Shown here piece by piece: positions 49,360 through 58,082 of a DNA stretch of 64,000 nucleotides. The position numbers and the translations under genes were made by a program. Location: the NCBI RefSeq assembly GCF_004795035.1, contig NZ_SSBK01000027.1:1-64000 (forward strand), given 5' to 3'. The notes under the pieces were generated by a model. The model did no database searches. It was not told the origin of the DNA and saw only the letters and a program-made list of their open reading frames with translations. Position 1 is the first letter of the stretch. The number at the start of each line of letters is the position of its first letter. This stretch comes from Streptomyces sp. A0958 (GTDB taxonomy: Bacteria > Actinomycetota > Actinomycetes > Streptomycetales > Streptomycetaceae).

Positions 49360-51420
49360 ATGACCGGCGTGAACAACGACGACCACGTGGACGACGAGGA
49401 CTACCTCGACGGCGGCATCAAGCCGCTGACGTCGACGGACCCTGCGCGCACCGGGCCCTACCTGCTGCTCGGCAGGCTCGGCGCGGGCGGCATGGGCCGG
49501 GTCTACCTCGCCCGCTCCGACGGCGGCCGTACGGTGGCGGTCAAGGTGGTGCACGCGGAGCACGTCGCGGACCCGCAGTTCAGGGCCCGCTTCCGCCGCG
49601 AGGTCGAAGCGGCCGGGCGCGTCGGCGAGCGCTACACCGCGCCGGTCGGCCGCGAGGTCGAAGCGGCCGGGCGCGTCGGCGAGCGCTACACCGCGCCGGT
49701 CCTGGACTCGGCGCCGGACGCCGAGTTCCCCTGGGTGGCCACGGGGTACGTGCCCGGCCTCTCCCTGGAGCAGGTCGTCCGGGGCCATGGCGCGCTGCCC
49801 GTCGCCTCCGTGCTGGCCCTGGCCACCGGGCTCCTGCGCGCGCTGAAGGACATCCACGAGGCGGGCATCGTCCACCGCGACCTCAAGCCCTCCAACGTGA
49901 TGCTCACGATCGAGGGCCCCAAGGTCATCGACTTCGGCATCGCCCGCGCCGTCGGGACCTCCGTCGAGTCCCTGCTCACCAGCACCGGCATGATGATCGG
50001 CTCGCCCGGCTTCATGGCCCCGGAGCAGATCCGCGGGGAGAGCGCGGGCCCGAAGAGCGACGTGTTCACCCTCGGCTGCGTGCTGACGTACGCGGCGACC
50101 GGCACGCTCCCGTTCGGCCACGGGGTGAGCAACCAGCACGCGGTGATGTACAACATCGTCGAGGCCGCACCCGAACTCGGCCGGGTCCGCGACCAGGGCC
50201 TGCGCGCCCTGATCGAGCGCCTGCTGGCCAAGCGGGTGGACGACCGGCCCTCAGTGGACGAGCTCCTGGCCGAGCCGGAGCGCGAGGCCGGCCCCGTGGC
50301 CTCCACGTGGCTGCCGGCCGCCGTGGTGAGCCACCTGGCACGCCAGTCGGCACAGCTGCTCGACGCGGAGGCGAAGCCCATGCGGCAGGAGGCCGACCGC
50401 GCCACGGTCGACCTCCGGCCGGAGCCCCCCGTGGCGCCGGCGACCCCCGTGGCGGTTGGGGAGGGCGAGCGGACGGCGGAGAAGCCGAAGCGGGAGAGGC
50501 GCCGCCCGTGGGTGGTCGCCGTCCCCCTGGTGGTGGTCCTGGCCGGGGGTGGCGGCACGCTGGTTGTGCTCCAGCCGTTCAGCCACGAGGGCGGGGCGCA
50601 CGCGGCGGCTCCGCCCGTCGGGGCGACGAGCCCGTCCACCACGTCGGCGGCGCCGTCGGAGGACGGCAGCGCGTCCCCGGCCGGCGCCAAGAGCCCGCAG
50701 GCCTCCCCCGGCAAGTCGAAGAAGGCCAAGGACGGCAAGGACGGCAAGGACGGGGAGAAGGGCGAGGACGGGGAGAAGGGCGAGGACGGTCGCGACGCCG
50801 GCAGCCCGGGCGGCGGTTCGGGGTCCTCCGGTGGCGGTGGCGGGGGCACGTCCTCCGCAGGCGGCTCCGGCTCCGGCGGCTCGTCCTCGGGCGGTGGCAG
50901 CAGTGCGAGCGGCGGGAGCAAGAGCAGCGGCGGGGGCAGCTCGACCACCAGCGGCGGGAGTTCGGGCGGCAGCACGTCCGGCGGTTCCACGGGCGGTGCG
51001 AGCAGCGGGGGCTCAGGCGGCGGGGGTTCGAGCAGCGGGGGTGCGAGCAGCACATCGGGCGGCTCCTCCGGCGGCTCCTCCGGCGGATCGGGCGGCGGCA
51101 GCACGGTCCCGGCGTCGTTCGCGGGCACCTGGAAGTACGGCGAGTTGTTCAACGTGGGCCAGCCGGAGTCCATCACCATCACCGCGGCCGGCACGGTGCG
51201 CATCTCCGGCTTCCCCTACAGCACTTGTTCGTACGAGGCCAAGGTGACGTCCAAGGCGAACAACAACAGCCGCATCAACGTCAGCGCCGCCAAGCTGGTC
51301 GGAGCCGCCAACCCCATGTGCTCCACCCTCGGCGCGTCCTACTTCACCCTCAACGGCAGCGGCATCCAGCACAACGTCGGCGCGGCCGCGGGCGACGGCT
51401 ACTACTACAAGCGGGCCTGA
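49360..51420 (+). CDS. Membrane Ser/Thr protein kinase with duplicated alpha-C segment
   Basis: A PknB-type receptor kinase of 686 residues. Kinase domain at about 35-310: GRLGAGGMGRVYLA, VAVKVV, HRDLKPSN, DFGIARA, MAPEQI. An 18-residue unit, REVEAAGRVGERYTAPVG, is present twice in tandem at about 80-115, where normal kinases have one copy that includes the alpha-C Glu. A single transmembrane helix follows at about 385-405 (WVVAVPLVVVLAGGGG). The extracellular part has collagen-like triplets (DGKDGKDGEKGEDGEKGEDG), a Gly/Ser-rich stalk of about 110 residues, and a C-terminal domain of about 100 residues with two Cys. Start: ATG 49360 after GGGGAG. Ligand unknown. Confidence 0.9.
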   Translation: MTGVNNDDHVDDEDYLDGGIKPLTSTDPARTGPYLLLGRLGAGGMGRVYLARSDGGRTVAVKVVHAEHVADPQFRARFRREVEAAGRVGERYTAPVGREVEAAGRVGERYTAPVLDSAPDAEFPWVATGYVPGLSLEQVVRGHGALPVASVLALATGLLRALKDIHEAGIVHRDLKPSNVMLTIEGPKVIDFGIARAVGTSVESLLTSTGMMIGSPGFMAPEQIRGESAGPKSDVFTLGCVLTYAATGTLPFGHGVSNQHAVMYNIVEAAPELGRVRDQGLRALIERLLAKRVDDRPSVDELLAEPEREAGPVASTWLPAAVVSHLARQSAQLLDAEAKPMRQEADRATVDLRPEPPVAPATPVAVGEGERTAEKPKRERRRPWVVAVPLVVVLAGGGGTLVVLQPFSHEGGAHAAAPPVGATSPSTTSAAPSEDGSASPAGAKSPQASPGKSKKAKDGKDGKDGEKGEDGEKGEDGRDAGSPGGGSGSSGGGGGGTSSAGGSGSGGSSSGGGSSASGGSKSSGGGSSTTSGGSSGGSTSGGSTGGASSGGSGGGGSSSGGASSTSGGSSGGSSGGSGGGSTVPASFAGTWKYGELFNVGQPESITITAAGTVRISGFPYSTCSYEAKVTSKANNNSRINVSAAKLVGAANPMCSTLGASYFTLNGSGIQHNVGAAAGDGYYYKRA
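49597..49704 (+). repeat. 54-bp tandem duplication inside the kinase gene
   Basis: Two 54-bp units; about 53 consecutive bases are identical between 49595-49647 and 49649-49701. The duplication keeps the frame and adds 18 residues. Such perfect identity suggests a recent event or an assembly error. Confidence 0.92.
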
Positions 51421-51516
51421 GCCGCGCCGGATTCCCTCCGGTCCGCAGGGCTCCGCAAGCGTGACAGCCCGTAGGCGGGGCATGCATTGCGTGAGCACCT
51501 TTGAGACTGGGGGCGA

Positions 51517-51942
51517 ATGACCGTGTGGGCGGGGGAAACGATGGAGCGTCACGAAGTGGCCCGGATGCACCGCAGAGTGTGCCGGTCCGATCTGGCAGCC
51601 GTGGGTGAAGTGCGTGGAGCGGTGCGGGAGTTACTGCGCTACCGGTGGAAGGAGGAGCCGGCGCAGGTGGCCGAGCTGCTGCTCAGCGAGCTGGTGACCA
51701 ACGCCCTGGTGCACACGGACGACGGCGCGGTCGTCGCCGTGAGCGTGGCTCCCCGGCGCCTGCGCGTCGAGGTGCGGGACTTCGTCACCGGCATGCCTCC
51801 CGAGTCGCACGTACCGCCCGCCGACGACGGTACGCACGGCAGGGGGCTGATCCTGGTGGAGAGCCTTGCCGACTCCTGGGGGGTCAGGCCGCACGCCCTG
51901 GGCAAGGTGGTCTGGTTCGAACTGGACGGCGAACGGCCCTGA
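51517..51942 (+). CDS. RsbW-like anti-sigma/serine kinase ATPase
   Basis: A 141-residue GHKL-fold ATPase of the kind that phosphorylates anti-anti-sigma factors or binds sigma factors. Bergerat motifs: N-box LLLSELVTNALVHTD, G1-like DFVTGMP and G2 GTHGRGLILVESLAD. Streptomyces genomes carry many stand-alone copies, usually with partners elsewhere. It is separate from the kinase by about 100 bases and has its own hairpin at the 3' end. ATG 51517 follows GGGGGCG. Confidence 0.85.
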   Translation: MTVWAGETMERHEVARMHRRVCRSDLAAVGEVRGAVRELLRYRWKEEPAQVAELLLSELVTNALVHTDDGAVVAVSVAPRRLRVEVRDFVTGMPPESHVPPADDGTHGRGLILVESLADSWGVRPHALGKVVWFELDGERP

Positions 51943-51967
51943 CGGTCCGGGAAGGACCGCCAGGGCC
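51935..51967. terminator. Terminator overlapping the RsbW-like stop codon
   Basis: GGCCCTGACGGTCC pairs with GGACCGCCAGGGCC (one mismatch) over a 5-base loop; the TGA of the gene is in the left arm. Convergent with the next gene. Confidence 0.75.
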
Positions 51968-51994
51968 GTTTCTGCGAAACCGCCGTCCTGCCTG

Positions 51995-53074
51995 TCAGCC
52001 GAACTGCTGCTCCAGGTCCTTCAGCTTCTGCTCCAGCGTATCGAGCCGGGGCAGGGCCTGGGTGTCGTCCTCGGCGGTGAGATCGACCGCTTCCGGTTCA
52101 CTCGCGCCCAGTTCCGGGACGCTTGCCGAGTTCGAGTGGTTCACGGCTTGCAGGGAGGGCCGGGGTCGCAGGGGCAGCTGACCCGGCTCGGATATGGCAG
52201 GCTCCGCGACGGACTGCGATGAGCCCGTCGCGGGCGCGAGCGCGGCCACGTCCACCGGGGGGCCGCCCCGGCCGACCCGGCTCCAGGCCCGGTTCTGCCG
52301 GTTCAGGGCCTTGATGTGCGCCCGGTCCAGCTTCTCCTGGTCCTTCCTGCGGAGACGGTTCTGCTCCTTCTCCCGGCGGTCCTCACGTACCTCGTCGACC
52401 GCCTCGTCCAGCGTGCGTACGCCTTCCAGGAGCATCAGCGACCAGGCGCCGAAGGTCTCCCGGGGCGCGCGCAGCCAGCGCACGATGCGGATCTGCGGCA
52501 GCGGCCGGGGCACCAGGCCCTGTTCGCGCAGCGCGGCCCGCCGGGTCTGCTTCAGCGCCCGGTCGAAGAGCACGGCGGCCGAGAGGGACATCCCCGCGAA
52601 GAAGTGCGGGGCGCCCGCGTGGTCCACGCCGCGCGGTGCGTGCACCCAGTTGAACCAGGCGGCGGCACCGGCGAAGGTCCACACCAGCAGCCGGGAGCCG
52701 AGCGCCGCGTCCCCGTGGCTGGCCTCCCGTACGGCGAGGACCGAGCAGAACATCGCCGCCCCGTCCAGGCCGAAGGGCACCAGGTACTCCCAGCCGTTCG
52801 AGAGGCCGAGGTTCTGCTCGCCGAAGCCGACGAGCCCGTGGAAGGAGAGCGCGGCGGCGACCGCCGCACAGCAGAACAGCAGAACGTACGAAGCGGTGGC
52901 GTACAGCGCCTCCTTGCGCCGGCGCCGCTCCTCGCTGCGTTCCCAGGAGTCGTCGGCCGCGGATGTCTCAGGGGCGCGCTTGCCGCGCGCGACCACCGCC
53001 ACCGCCGCCATGACCCCCACGAGCAGCACGGCGCCCGGAAGCAGCCAGTCAAGCGATATGTCGGTCAGTCTCAT
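51995..53074 (-). CDS. DUF2637 membrane protein
   Basis: A 359-residue protein. Four to five membrane helices lie in the first 200 residues (LDWLLPGAVLLVGVMAAVAV, YVLLFCCAAVAAALSFHGLV, WTFAGAAAWFNWVHAPRGVD). The sequence is typical of DUF2637, which includes the SpdB-like spread proteins of Streptomyces conjugative plasmids. The C-terminal 150 residues are charged, with a basic stretch (REKEQNRLRRKDQEKLDRAH) and a terminal coiled coil (LDTLEQKLKDLEQQ). No other transfer genes lie nearby, so a chromosomal role is more likely than an integrated plasmid. ATG 53074 follows AAGGGACC. Confidence 0.75.
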   Translation of the reverse strand: MRLTDISLDWLLPGAVLLVGVMAAVAVVARGKRAPETSAADDSWERSEERRRRKEALYATASYVLLFCCAAVAAALSFHGLVGFGEQNLGLSNGWEYLVPFGLDGAAMFCSVLAVREASHGDAALGSRLLVWTFAGAAAWFNWVHAPRGVDHAGAPHFFAGMSLSAAVLFDRALKQTRRAALREQGLVPRPLPQIRIVRWLRAPRETFGAWSLMLLEGVRTLDEAVDEVREDRREKEQNRLRRKDQEKLDRAHIKALNRQNRAWSRVGRGGPPVDVAALAPATGSSQSVAEPAISEPGQLPLRPRPSLQAVNHSNSASVPELGASEPEAVDLTAEDDTQALPRLDTLEQKLKDLEQQFG

Positions 53075-53266
53075 GCGCGGTCCCTTGCGTCGCGTAGGGC
53101 GTTTTCCGCGCCATCGTGGCGGAGATTCCCTCACGTCCAGGCGGTTTCGGGGCAAGAGAACGCCAATGGGGTGCCGGAGCCCGCCGATATCCGCGATCTG
53201 GTCGAACACGCCTCGGTGGACCGCGCAGTATGTTCGAATCTAAGCCACCCTTCCGGGCGGTGTGGA

Positions 53267-54115
53267 TCAGGGAACGGGCGTCAGCTTGCGAATCCGCTCC
53301 GTGTCGCACGTGCGCGGGCAGGTGACGCAGGTGTCCTCGGGGCGCAGCGTGTAGAACAGGCAGCAGCTCGCCCGGTCGCGGGTGGGCAGCGACTCCCCGT
53401 TCGGACCGGTCAGTTCGCGGAAGCCGGCCGTGCCGACGTACGGCTTCGTGGTGCCCGGCAGGAGCGCCTCCAGCTCCGTCATGGCGCGCTGCTCCTCGCC
53501 CAGCAGATGGGCGATGTACCACAGGCCCTCGACGATCTCGTCGGTCGCCATGCCCCACAGGGCCCGCTTGCCGCGCCGCATGCGCGGCCGGAAGCCGTCG
53601 AGCACCGGCCCGAGGTGTTCGGCCACCGCATCCAGCACCTCGGCGCGCAGCGCGGCCTCGTCGGCCACCACCCGGGCTCCCGGCAGCGCCGCGGCCGGGT
53701 CATCGGGCAGGCACGCGAACTCCCGCACCCGCAGCGTCAGGTGCCCCAGCGCCCGCTGGAACGAGACGTCCTCGACCGGGATGCGAGGCACCCGGCGGTG
53801 CAGGAACCACGGCACCGTCACCAGCAGGCAGGCCGGCCACGCGTAGCGGTGCAGGCCGAAGCTGGCGATCACGTCCGGGCGGGCCCGCTGCCCGTAGTCC
53901 CGCTGGACCTGGGCGTCGTCGAAGGAGAGGAAGGTGTCCAGGGCGTCGCCGCCGGCCGCGAGCTCGTGCGCGCCCACCCAGCCGGGGCCGCCGGGGGCGC
54001 TTTCGCCGTCGGCGAGGATGTCGGCGCGCAACCCGGGGAAGACTTCGGTCAGGCGCGCGTACGCGTCGGCCACGGCCGAAATCGTCACTGCGGGAAGCAG
54101 GGCGGGCAGGGTCAT
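53267..54115 (-). CDS. FhuF-like ferric-siderophore reductase
   Basis: A 282-residue cytosolic iron reductase releasing iron from imported siderophores. The C-terminal motif CCLFYTLRPEDTCVTC is the CC-x10-C-x2-C arrangement of the FhuF 2Fe-2S site; a further Cys follows in PRTC. Upstream regions (FGLHRYAWPACLLVTVPWFL, GKRALWGMATDEIVEGLWYI) match the family. An iron-box-like palindrome 26 bases upstream of the start supports control by DmdR/IdeR. No siderophore genes are adjacent. Confidence 0.85.
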   Translation of the reverse strand: MTLPALLPAVTISAVADAYARLTEVFPGLRADILADGESAPGGPGWVGAHELAAGGDALDTFLSFDDAQVQRDYGQRARPDVIASFGLHRYAWPACLLVTVPWFLHRRVPRIPVEDVSFQRALGHLTLRVREFACLPDDPAAALPGARVVADEAALRAEVLDAVAEHLGPVLDGFRPRMRRGKRALWGMATDEIVEGLWYIAHLLGEEQRAMTELEALLPGTTKPYVGTAGFRELTGPNGESLPTRDRASCCLFYTLRPEDTCVTCPRTCDTERIRKLTPVP

Positions 54116-54141
54116 GCGGGGACCACCGAATCACGATGTCA

Positions 54142-54160
54142 GCAGGTAAGCCTTACCTTA
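54142..54160 (-). promoter_or_regulatory. Iron box (DtxR/DmdR-type operator)
   Basis: On the minus strand this 19-mer reads TAAGGTAAGGCTTACCTGC, close to the DtxR/IdeR consensus TTAGGTTAGGCTAACCTAA. It is centred about 35 bases upstream of the FhuF-like start, as expected for iron-dependent repression. Confidence 0.8.
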
Positions 54161-54260
54161 CCCGACCGGATCGATGTTTGAACTGAGGCCTCCTGCCCCT
54201 ATCGTGCACACAGGGCGCGGGACGCGCGAGCCGCGCCCCTGACCGGCCGAGGAGGTGCCC

Positions 54261-55031
54261 GTGGAGCAGGGCAGAGCGCGTGAGGAGGTGCGGCCGCCGT
54301 ACGGGACCGCCGCAGCCGTGCCCGCCGCCTCCTCGTCCCTGCGGGTGCCCGAGCAGGCCCGCGGTGAGCACACCCACTGCGAGGAACCGCCGTCCGCCCC
54401 CCGGGCCCAGGTGCGCCGGCACTCGGTGCGCGGCCAGATCCTGGACGCCCTGCGCGCCGCCCTCGTCGACGGCGAGCTGGTCCCCGGGCAGGTCTACTCC
54501 GCCCCCGCGCTCGGCGCCCGCTTCGGGGTCTCCGCGACGCCCGTGCGCGAGGCGATGCAGCAGCTGGCCGTCGAAGGCGCCGTGGAGGTCGTGCCGAACC
54601 GGGGCTTCCGGGTCGCCGAACGCGGACCGCGCGAGCTGGCCGAGCTGGCCGAGGTGCGGGCCCTGATCGAGGTCCCCGTCATGCTGCGGCTCGCCCGCAC
54701 CGTCCCGGCCGCCCGCTGGTGCGCGCTGCGCCCGCTGGCCGATGCCACCGTCGCCGCGGCGGCGATCGGCGACCGGGCGAGCTACGCGGAGGCGGACCGG
54801 GCCTTCCACGGGGCGGTCCTCGCCCTCGCCGGGAACAGCAGGCTCGTCATGGTCGCCGACGACCTGCACCGCCGCTCCCAGTGGCCCCTGGTGGACAACC
54901 CGGTCACCCGCCGCGCCGACCTGCTGGCCGACGCCTCCGAGCACACCGCGCTGCTCGACGCGCTGATCGCCCAGGACGTGACCGTCGTGCAGTCGCTCGT
55001 ACGGGAGCACTTCGCGGGCGCCGACGGCTGA
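54261..55031 (+). CDS. GntR/FCD transcriptional regulator
   Basis: A 256-residue regulator. The first 50 residues are a variable Pro/Ala/Glu extension, then the winged helix YSAPALGARFGVSATPVREA with VVPNRGFRVAERG, and an FCD domain with EADRAFHGAVLALAGNSRL and ASEHTALLD. It is a close relative of the hydroxyproline regulator at 43816. GTG 54261 lies five bases after GGAGG at 54251; GTG 54255 overlaps that site and is unlikely. It is divergent from the FhuF-like gene but has no catabolic neighbour, so its targets are unknown. Confidence 0.8.
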   Translation: MEQGRAREEVRPPYGTAAAVPAASSSLRVPEQARGEHTHCEEPPSAPRAQVRRHSVRGQILDALRAALVDGELVPGQVYSAPALGARFGVSATPVREAMQQLAVEGAVEVVPNRGFRVAERGPRELAELAEVRALIEVPVMLRLARTVPAARWCALRPLADATVAAAAIGDRASYAEADRAFHGAVLALAGNSRLVMVADDLHRRSQWPLVDNPVTRRADLLADASEHTALLDALIAQDVTVVQSLVREHFAGADG

Positions 55032-55062
55032 CCCCGTACGGGGTACGGGCCGGCGCCCGGTC

Positions 55063-55863
55063 TCAGTTCGCCTCGACGGTCTCCGGCGGGGGCGGGTCCA
55101 GATGCGGGCCCAGCCAGGTCGGCACACCGCCCAGCAGCCGGAAGAGCCGGCCCGCCTCGGCCCGCAGCCGGGTCGCCGCCTCGGGCTCGGACTCGGCGTC
55201 GGCCAGCGCGATGAGCGCCGGTGCCGTACCGACCAGGTAGCCCAGCTCCTCCCTTATCCGCAGGGACTCCGCGAAGCCGTGCCTGGCCTCCGCCAGCTCG
55301 CCCTCGCGCAGGGCGATCAGCGCGAGATGGCGCCAGGTGGACGAGAGCAGCAGCGCGTCGCCCTGCGCGGTGGCGCCGGCGTGCGCCCTGCGGTAGGCGG
55401 CGCGGGCGGCCTGCGGGGAGTCGGCGATGTTCTGCGCGATCAGACCCCGCCGGAAGTCGAGCAGCGGCCGGCCCGGGGCGGAGGGGGAGAGCAGGGCGGC
55501 GGCCCGGCTCAGCGCCACCCGCGCCTCGTCGGCCCGGTCCCGCACTCCGAGCAGGGTCGAGGCGTACGCGAGGTAGCCGCGTTCGCAGGCCGCCGCGCCG
55601 CGCTCGGCGTCGTCGTGGGCCATGGCCTCGGCGGTGCGCAGGGCGTCCTCGGCGTCGGTCCAGCCCTGCCCGGTGTACAGGCACCGCTCGGTCAGCAGGG
55701 CCGTCCGCTGGAGCGCCGCCGCCGGGTCGGTGGCGGCGTCGTGTTCGAGCAGAGCCGCGGCGTCCGTCCAGCAGGCGCGTGAGCGCAGCCGCCATACCGC
55801 GGTCTGGAGCGGCGGATCGTCATCGGCTGTCGTTCCGGAACCAGACATGGCGGGTTGCGCCAC
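55063..55863 (-). CDS. TPR-like helical-repeat protein
   Basis: A 266-residue soluble protein of paired helices rich in Ala and Arg, with TPR-like units (AALQRTALLTERCLYTGQGW, RGAAACERGYLAYASTLLGV, RHLALIALREGELAEARHGF). It resembles the repeat regions of Streptomyces regulators without their DNA-binding part. GTG 55863 has GGAGGG five bases upstream; ATG 55848 is an alternative. Function unknown, likely protein-protein interaction. Confidence 0.7.
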   Translation of the reverse strand: MAQPAMSGSGTTADDDPPLQTAVWRLRSRACWTDAAALLEHDAATDPAAALQRTALLTERCLYTGQGWTDAEDALRTAEAMAHDDAERGAAACERGYLAYASTLLGVRDRADEARVALSRAAALLSPSAPGRPLLDFRRGLIAQNIADSPQAARAAYRRAHAGATAQGDALLLSSTWRHLALIALREGELAEARHGFAESLRIREELGYLVGTAPALIALADAESEPEAATRLRAEAGRLFRLLGGVPTWLGPHLDPPPPETVEAN

Positions 55864-56057
55864 ATTGCCCTCCCCGAGCGCGCCATCGAGCTGTGGAGAG
55901 CGTCCGGCCGTCGGGGGGCGGCGTCACGGGGCTGGGCACGCACCTTCACCCACCCCCCAATGGCCGGATGCTCTTGGGTATGGCCCGCATCACAGCACGG
56001 AATGGCACGCCGGGCCAAGAGGTCGAGGCAATGTCAGGTGAAACTTTTCACAATCGG

Positions 56058-56081
56058 CGGCGGGGTGCGAGGACCCCGCCG
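56058..56081 (-). terminator. Hairpin downstream of pucR
   Basis: CGGCGGGGT and ACCCCGCCG pair around a 6-base loop, 12 bases after the leftward pucR stop. Modest stem, no clear T-run. Confidence 0.5.
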
Positions 56082-56092
56082 GGCCGGGAGAT

Positions 56093-57826
56093 TCAGCTCA
56101 TACGCAGGGCGAGGAAGAAATCGAGCTTGTCCTCCAGGCGCGAGAGATCACGCCCCGTCAACTGCTCGATTCGCCCGACCCGGTAGCGCAGCGTGTTGAC
56201 GTGGAGGTGCAGCCGGGCCGCGCAGCGGGTCCACGAACCGTCGCAGTCCAAGAACGCCTCCAGGGTCGGGATCAGCTCCGCGCGGTGGCGCCGGTCGTAC
56301 TCGCGCAGCGGGTCGAGGAGCCGTGCGGTGAACGCCCGGCGCACGTCGTCCGGGACGAACGGCAGCAGCAGCACGTGCGAGGCCAGCTCGTGGTGGCCGG
56401 CCGCGCAGACCCGGCCCGGGCGGGCCGCCGCGACCCGGCGGGCGTGCCGGGCCTCCTCCAGGGCGCCGCGCAGCCCCTCGGCCGAGTGCACCGAGGCGCT
56501 GACACCCAGTGTCAGACGGCCGTCGTCGGCGAGCCCCGCGGAGAGCGGGGCGCGGACGGCGGCGAGCAGGGCGTCGGCGTGCAGAGCCGGGCCCTCCCGC
56601 AGGGCGGCCGCCTCCGGCCCTCCCTCGGCGTCCTCCGCGTCGGCCGGCCCGTCCGGGGCGGCGGGCAGCGGCACCAGGGCGATGGCCTCGTCACCCGTGT
56701 GGGCGACGGCGATCCGGTCCGCCGAGTCGGGGCCCGTCACGGCCGGGTCGACCAGGATCTCCTCCAGCAGCGCCTGCGCGACCGGGCCGCCCGCGACCCG
56801 GGAACCGGCGCTGCCGGGTGCGCCGTCCTCGTCCCACTCGACCCGGGCCACCACCACCTGCCAGTGCGGTGCCGTGCCGAGCCCGGGGAGCAGGACCGGG
56901 GTGGCGACGCGCAGCCGGGCGGCGATCTCGGCGGGCGCGGCGCCCGCCTGGACCAGCTCCAGGACCTCCTGGGCGAGCCGGCGGCGCACCGTGCGGGCCG
57001 CGTCGCGCCGGTCGCGTTCGACGGCGATCAGCTGGGTGACGCCCTGGAGCAGGTCGAGCCGCGCGGCCGGCCAGTCGCCCGCGTCGGCCTCCACGGCCAG
57101 CAGCCAGTCGGAGAGCACCGACTCCCGCACATCGCGGGAGGCCGGTGCGGCGCCCCTGCCGTTGTTCCGGATCGGGAAGAGCGAATAGACGGTCCCGGCG
57201 AGCGCGGCCCGGTGCGGGGCGCGGCGGCCGGAGCGGATCGCGGCCAGATGCAGCCCGGCCAGCTCGGCCCCGGCGGCCGCGGACAGCGGGGCGCCCGCGC
57301 CCGCGATCTGCCGGCCGGTGGGGGAGAGCACCCAGGCGTGCAGGTCCAGGTCGGAGCCGAGCAGGTCGAGGACCACCTCCGGGCCGCCGCCCGCCGGGCC
57401 CGAGGTCATGAGCCTGCGGTGCCGGTCCACCACCGCTGCCAGGTCGCCGGCCCGCTCGCCGGACACCTGGCGGACCACATACTCGGTGATCGTTGCGAAA
57501 GCGACGGTCTCGTGGACGGCGAACAGCGGCAGCCGGTGCCGGCGGCACGCCTCGACGAGGTCGTCCGGGATGTCCCCGAGCTCCGCCTCGCCCGCCGCGA
57601 GCCCCGCCACCCCGGCGCCCGCCAGGATGCGGACGAACGGCTCCGAGTCCCGGGCGTCGCGGCGCCAGGCCAGGCCGGTCAGGACCAGCTCGCCGCCCGT
57701 GAGGTAGCGGCTGGGGTCGCGCAGGTCGGTGGTCATCACGCCGCGGACCGACCGGTCCAGCTCGTCGCCGCCGCCGAGCAGCCGCAGGCCCAGCGCGTCG
57801 TTCTCCAGCAGTGCGCGCAGCCGCAT
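56093..57826 (-). CDS. pucR: PucR-family purine catabolism regulator
   Basis: A 577-residue cytosolic activator/repressor. The N-terminal PucR domain (about 1-125) has GVMTTDLRDPSRYLTGGELV and LTGLAWRRD. A GGDEF-like middle region follows, and the C-terminal HTH is LIPTLEAFLDCDGSWTRCAA continuing RLHLHVNTLRYRVGRIEQLT. Members control allantoin, urate and xanthine use. It is divergent from the xanthine dehydrogenase operon with a 256-base gap, so that operon is the natural target. Start ATG 57826 has only a weak ribosome-binding site. Confidence 0.88.
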   Translation of the reverse strand: MRLRALLENDALGLRLLGGGDELDRSVRGVMTTDLRDPSRYLTGGELVLTGLAWRRDARDSEPFVRILAGAGVAGLAAGEAELGDIPDDLVEACRRHRLPLFAVHETVAFATITEYVVRQVSGERAGDLAAVVDRHRRLMTSGPAGGGPEVVLDLLGSDLDLHAWVLSPTGRQIAGAGAPLSAAAGAELAGLHLAAIRSGRRAPHRAALAGTVYSLFPIRNNGRGAAPASRDVRESVLSDWLLAVEADAGDWPAARLDLLQGVTQLIAVERDRRDAARTVRRRLAQEVLELVQAGAAPAEIAARLRVATPVLLPGLGTAPHWQVVVARVEWDEDGAPGSAGSRVAGGPVAQALLEEILVDPAVTGPDSADRIAVAHTGDEAIALVPLPAAPDGPADAEDAEGGPEAAALREGPALHADALLAAVRAPLSAGLADDGRLTLGVSASVHSAEGLRGALEEARHARRVAAARPGRVCAAGHHELASHVLLLPFVPDDVRRAFTARLLDPLREYDRRHRAELIPTLEAFLDCDGSWTRCAARLHLHVNTLRYRVGRIEQLTGRDLSRLEDKLDFFLALRMS

Positions 57827-57979
57827 CTCGTCGCCGCCGATCTCTTTCGTTGGTACGGGGGAAGTCCCGGTATTGCGGTGAGGCTGTTGATCCCCGCCAT
57901 TCGTTCGAATCTACAAGACGCGAGCGGAGAGCAGCCAACTCCTTCATGGGTTCGGTGACTGCACCAGGTGGAGCAGGGC

Positions 57980-57999
57980 TTGTGTACTGGGCCACACAA
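57980..57999. promoter_or_regulatory. Candidate PucR operator
   Basis: TTGTGT and ACACAA form a 6-bp inverted repeat across eight bases in the pucR-xdh intergenic region, 83 bases before the FAD-subunit start. It is the most symmetrical element I see there. Assignment to PucR is by position only. Confidence 0.4.
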
Positions 58000-58082
58000 C
58001 GCGTGAACAAGTCATGAACAAGTTCGAGGGCCGGCCGTCACCCAGCCCCGGCGCACAACCCGATGAGAAGAAGAGAGCCAGC

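Noticed and set aside
50725..50800. Functional link between the kinase's collagen-like triplets and the nearby collagenase
   Set aside because: The genes are not in one operon, several unrelated genes lie between, and short Gly-X-Y runs are common in bacterial surface proteins. Probably coincidence.
51995..53074. DUF2637 protein as evidence of an integrated conjugative plasmid
   Set aside because: No Tra/FtsK-like, integrase, excisionase or korA-type genes occur around it, and flanking genes are ordinary chromosomal ones.
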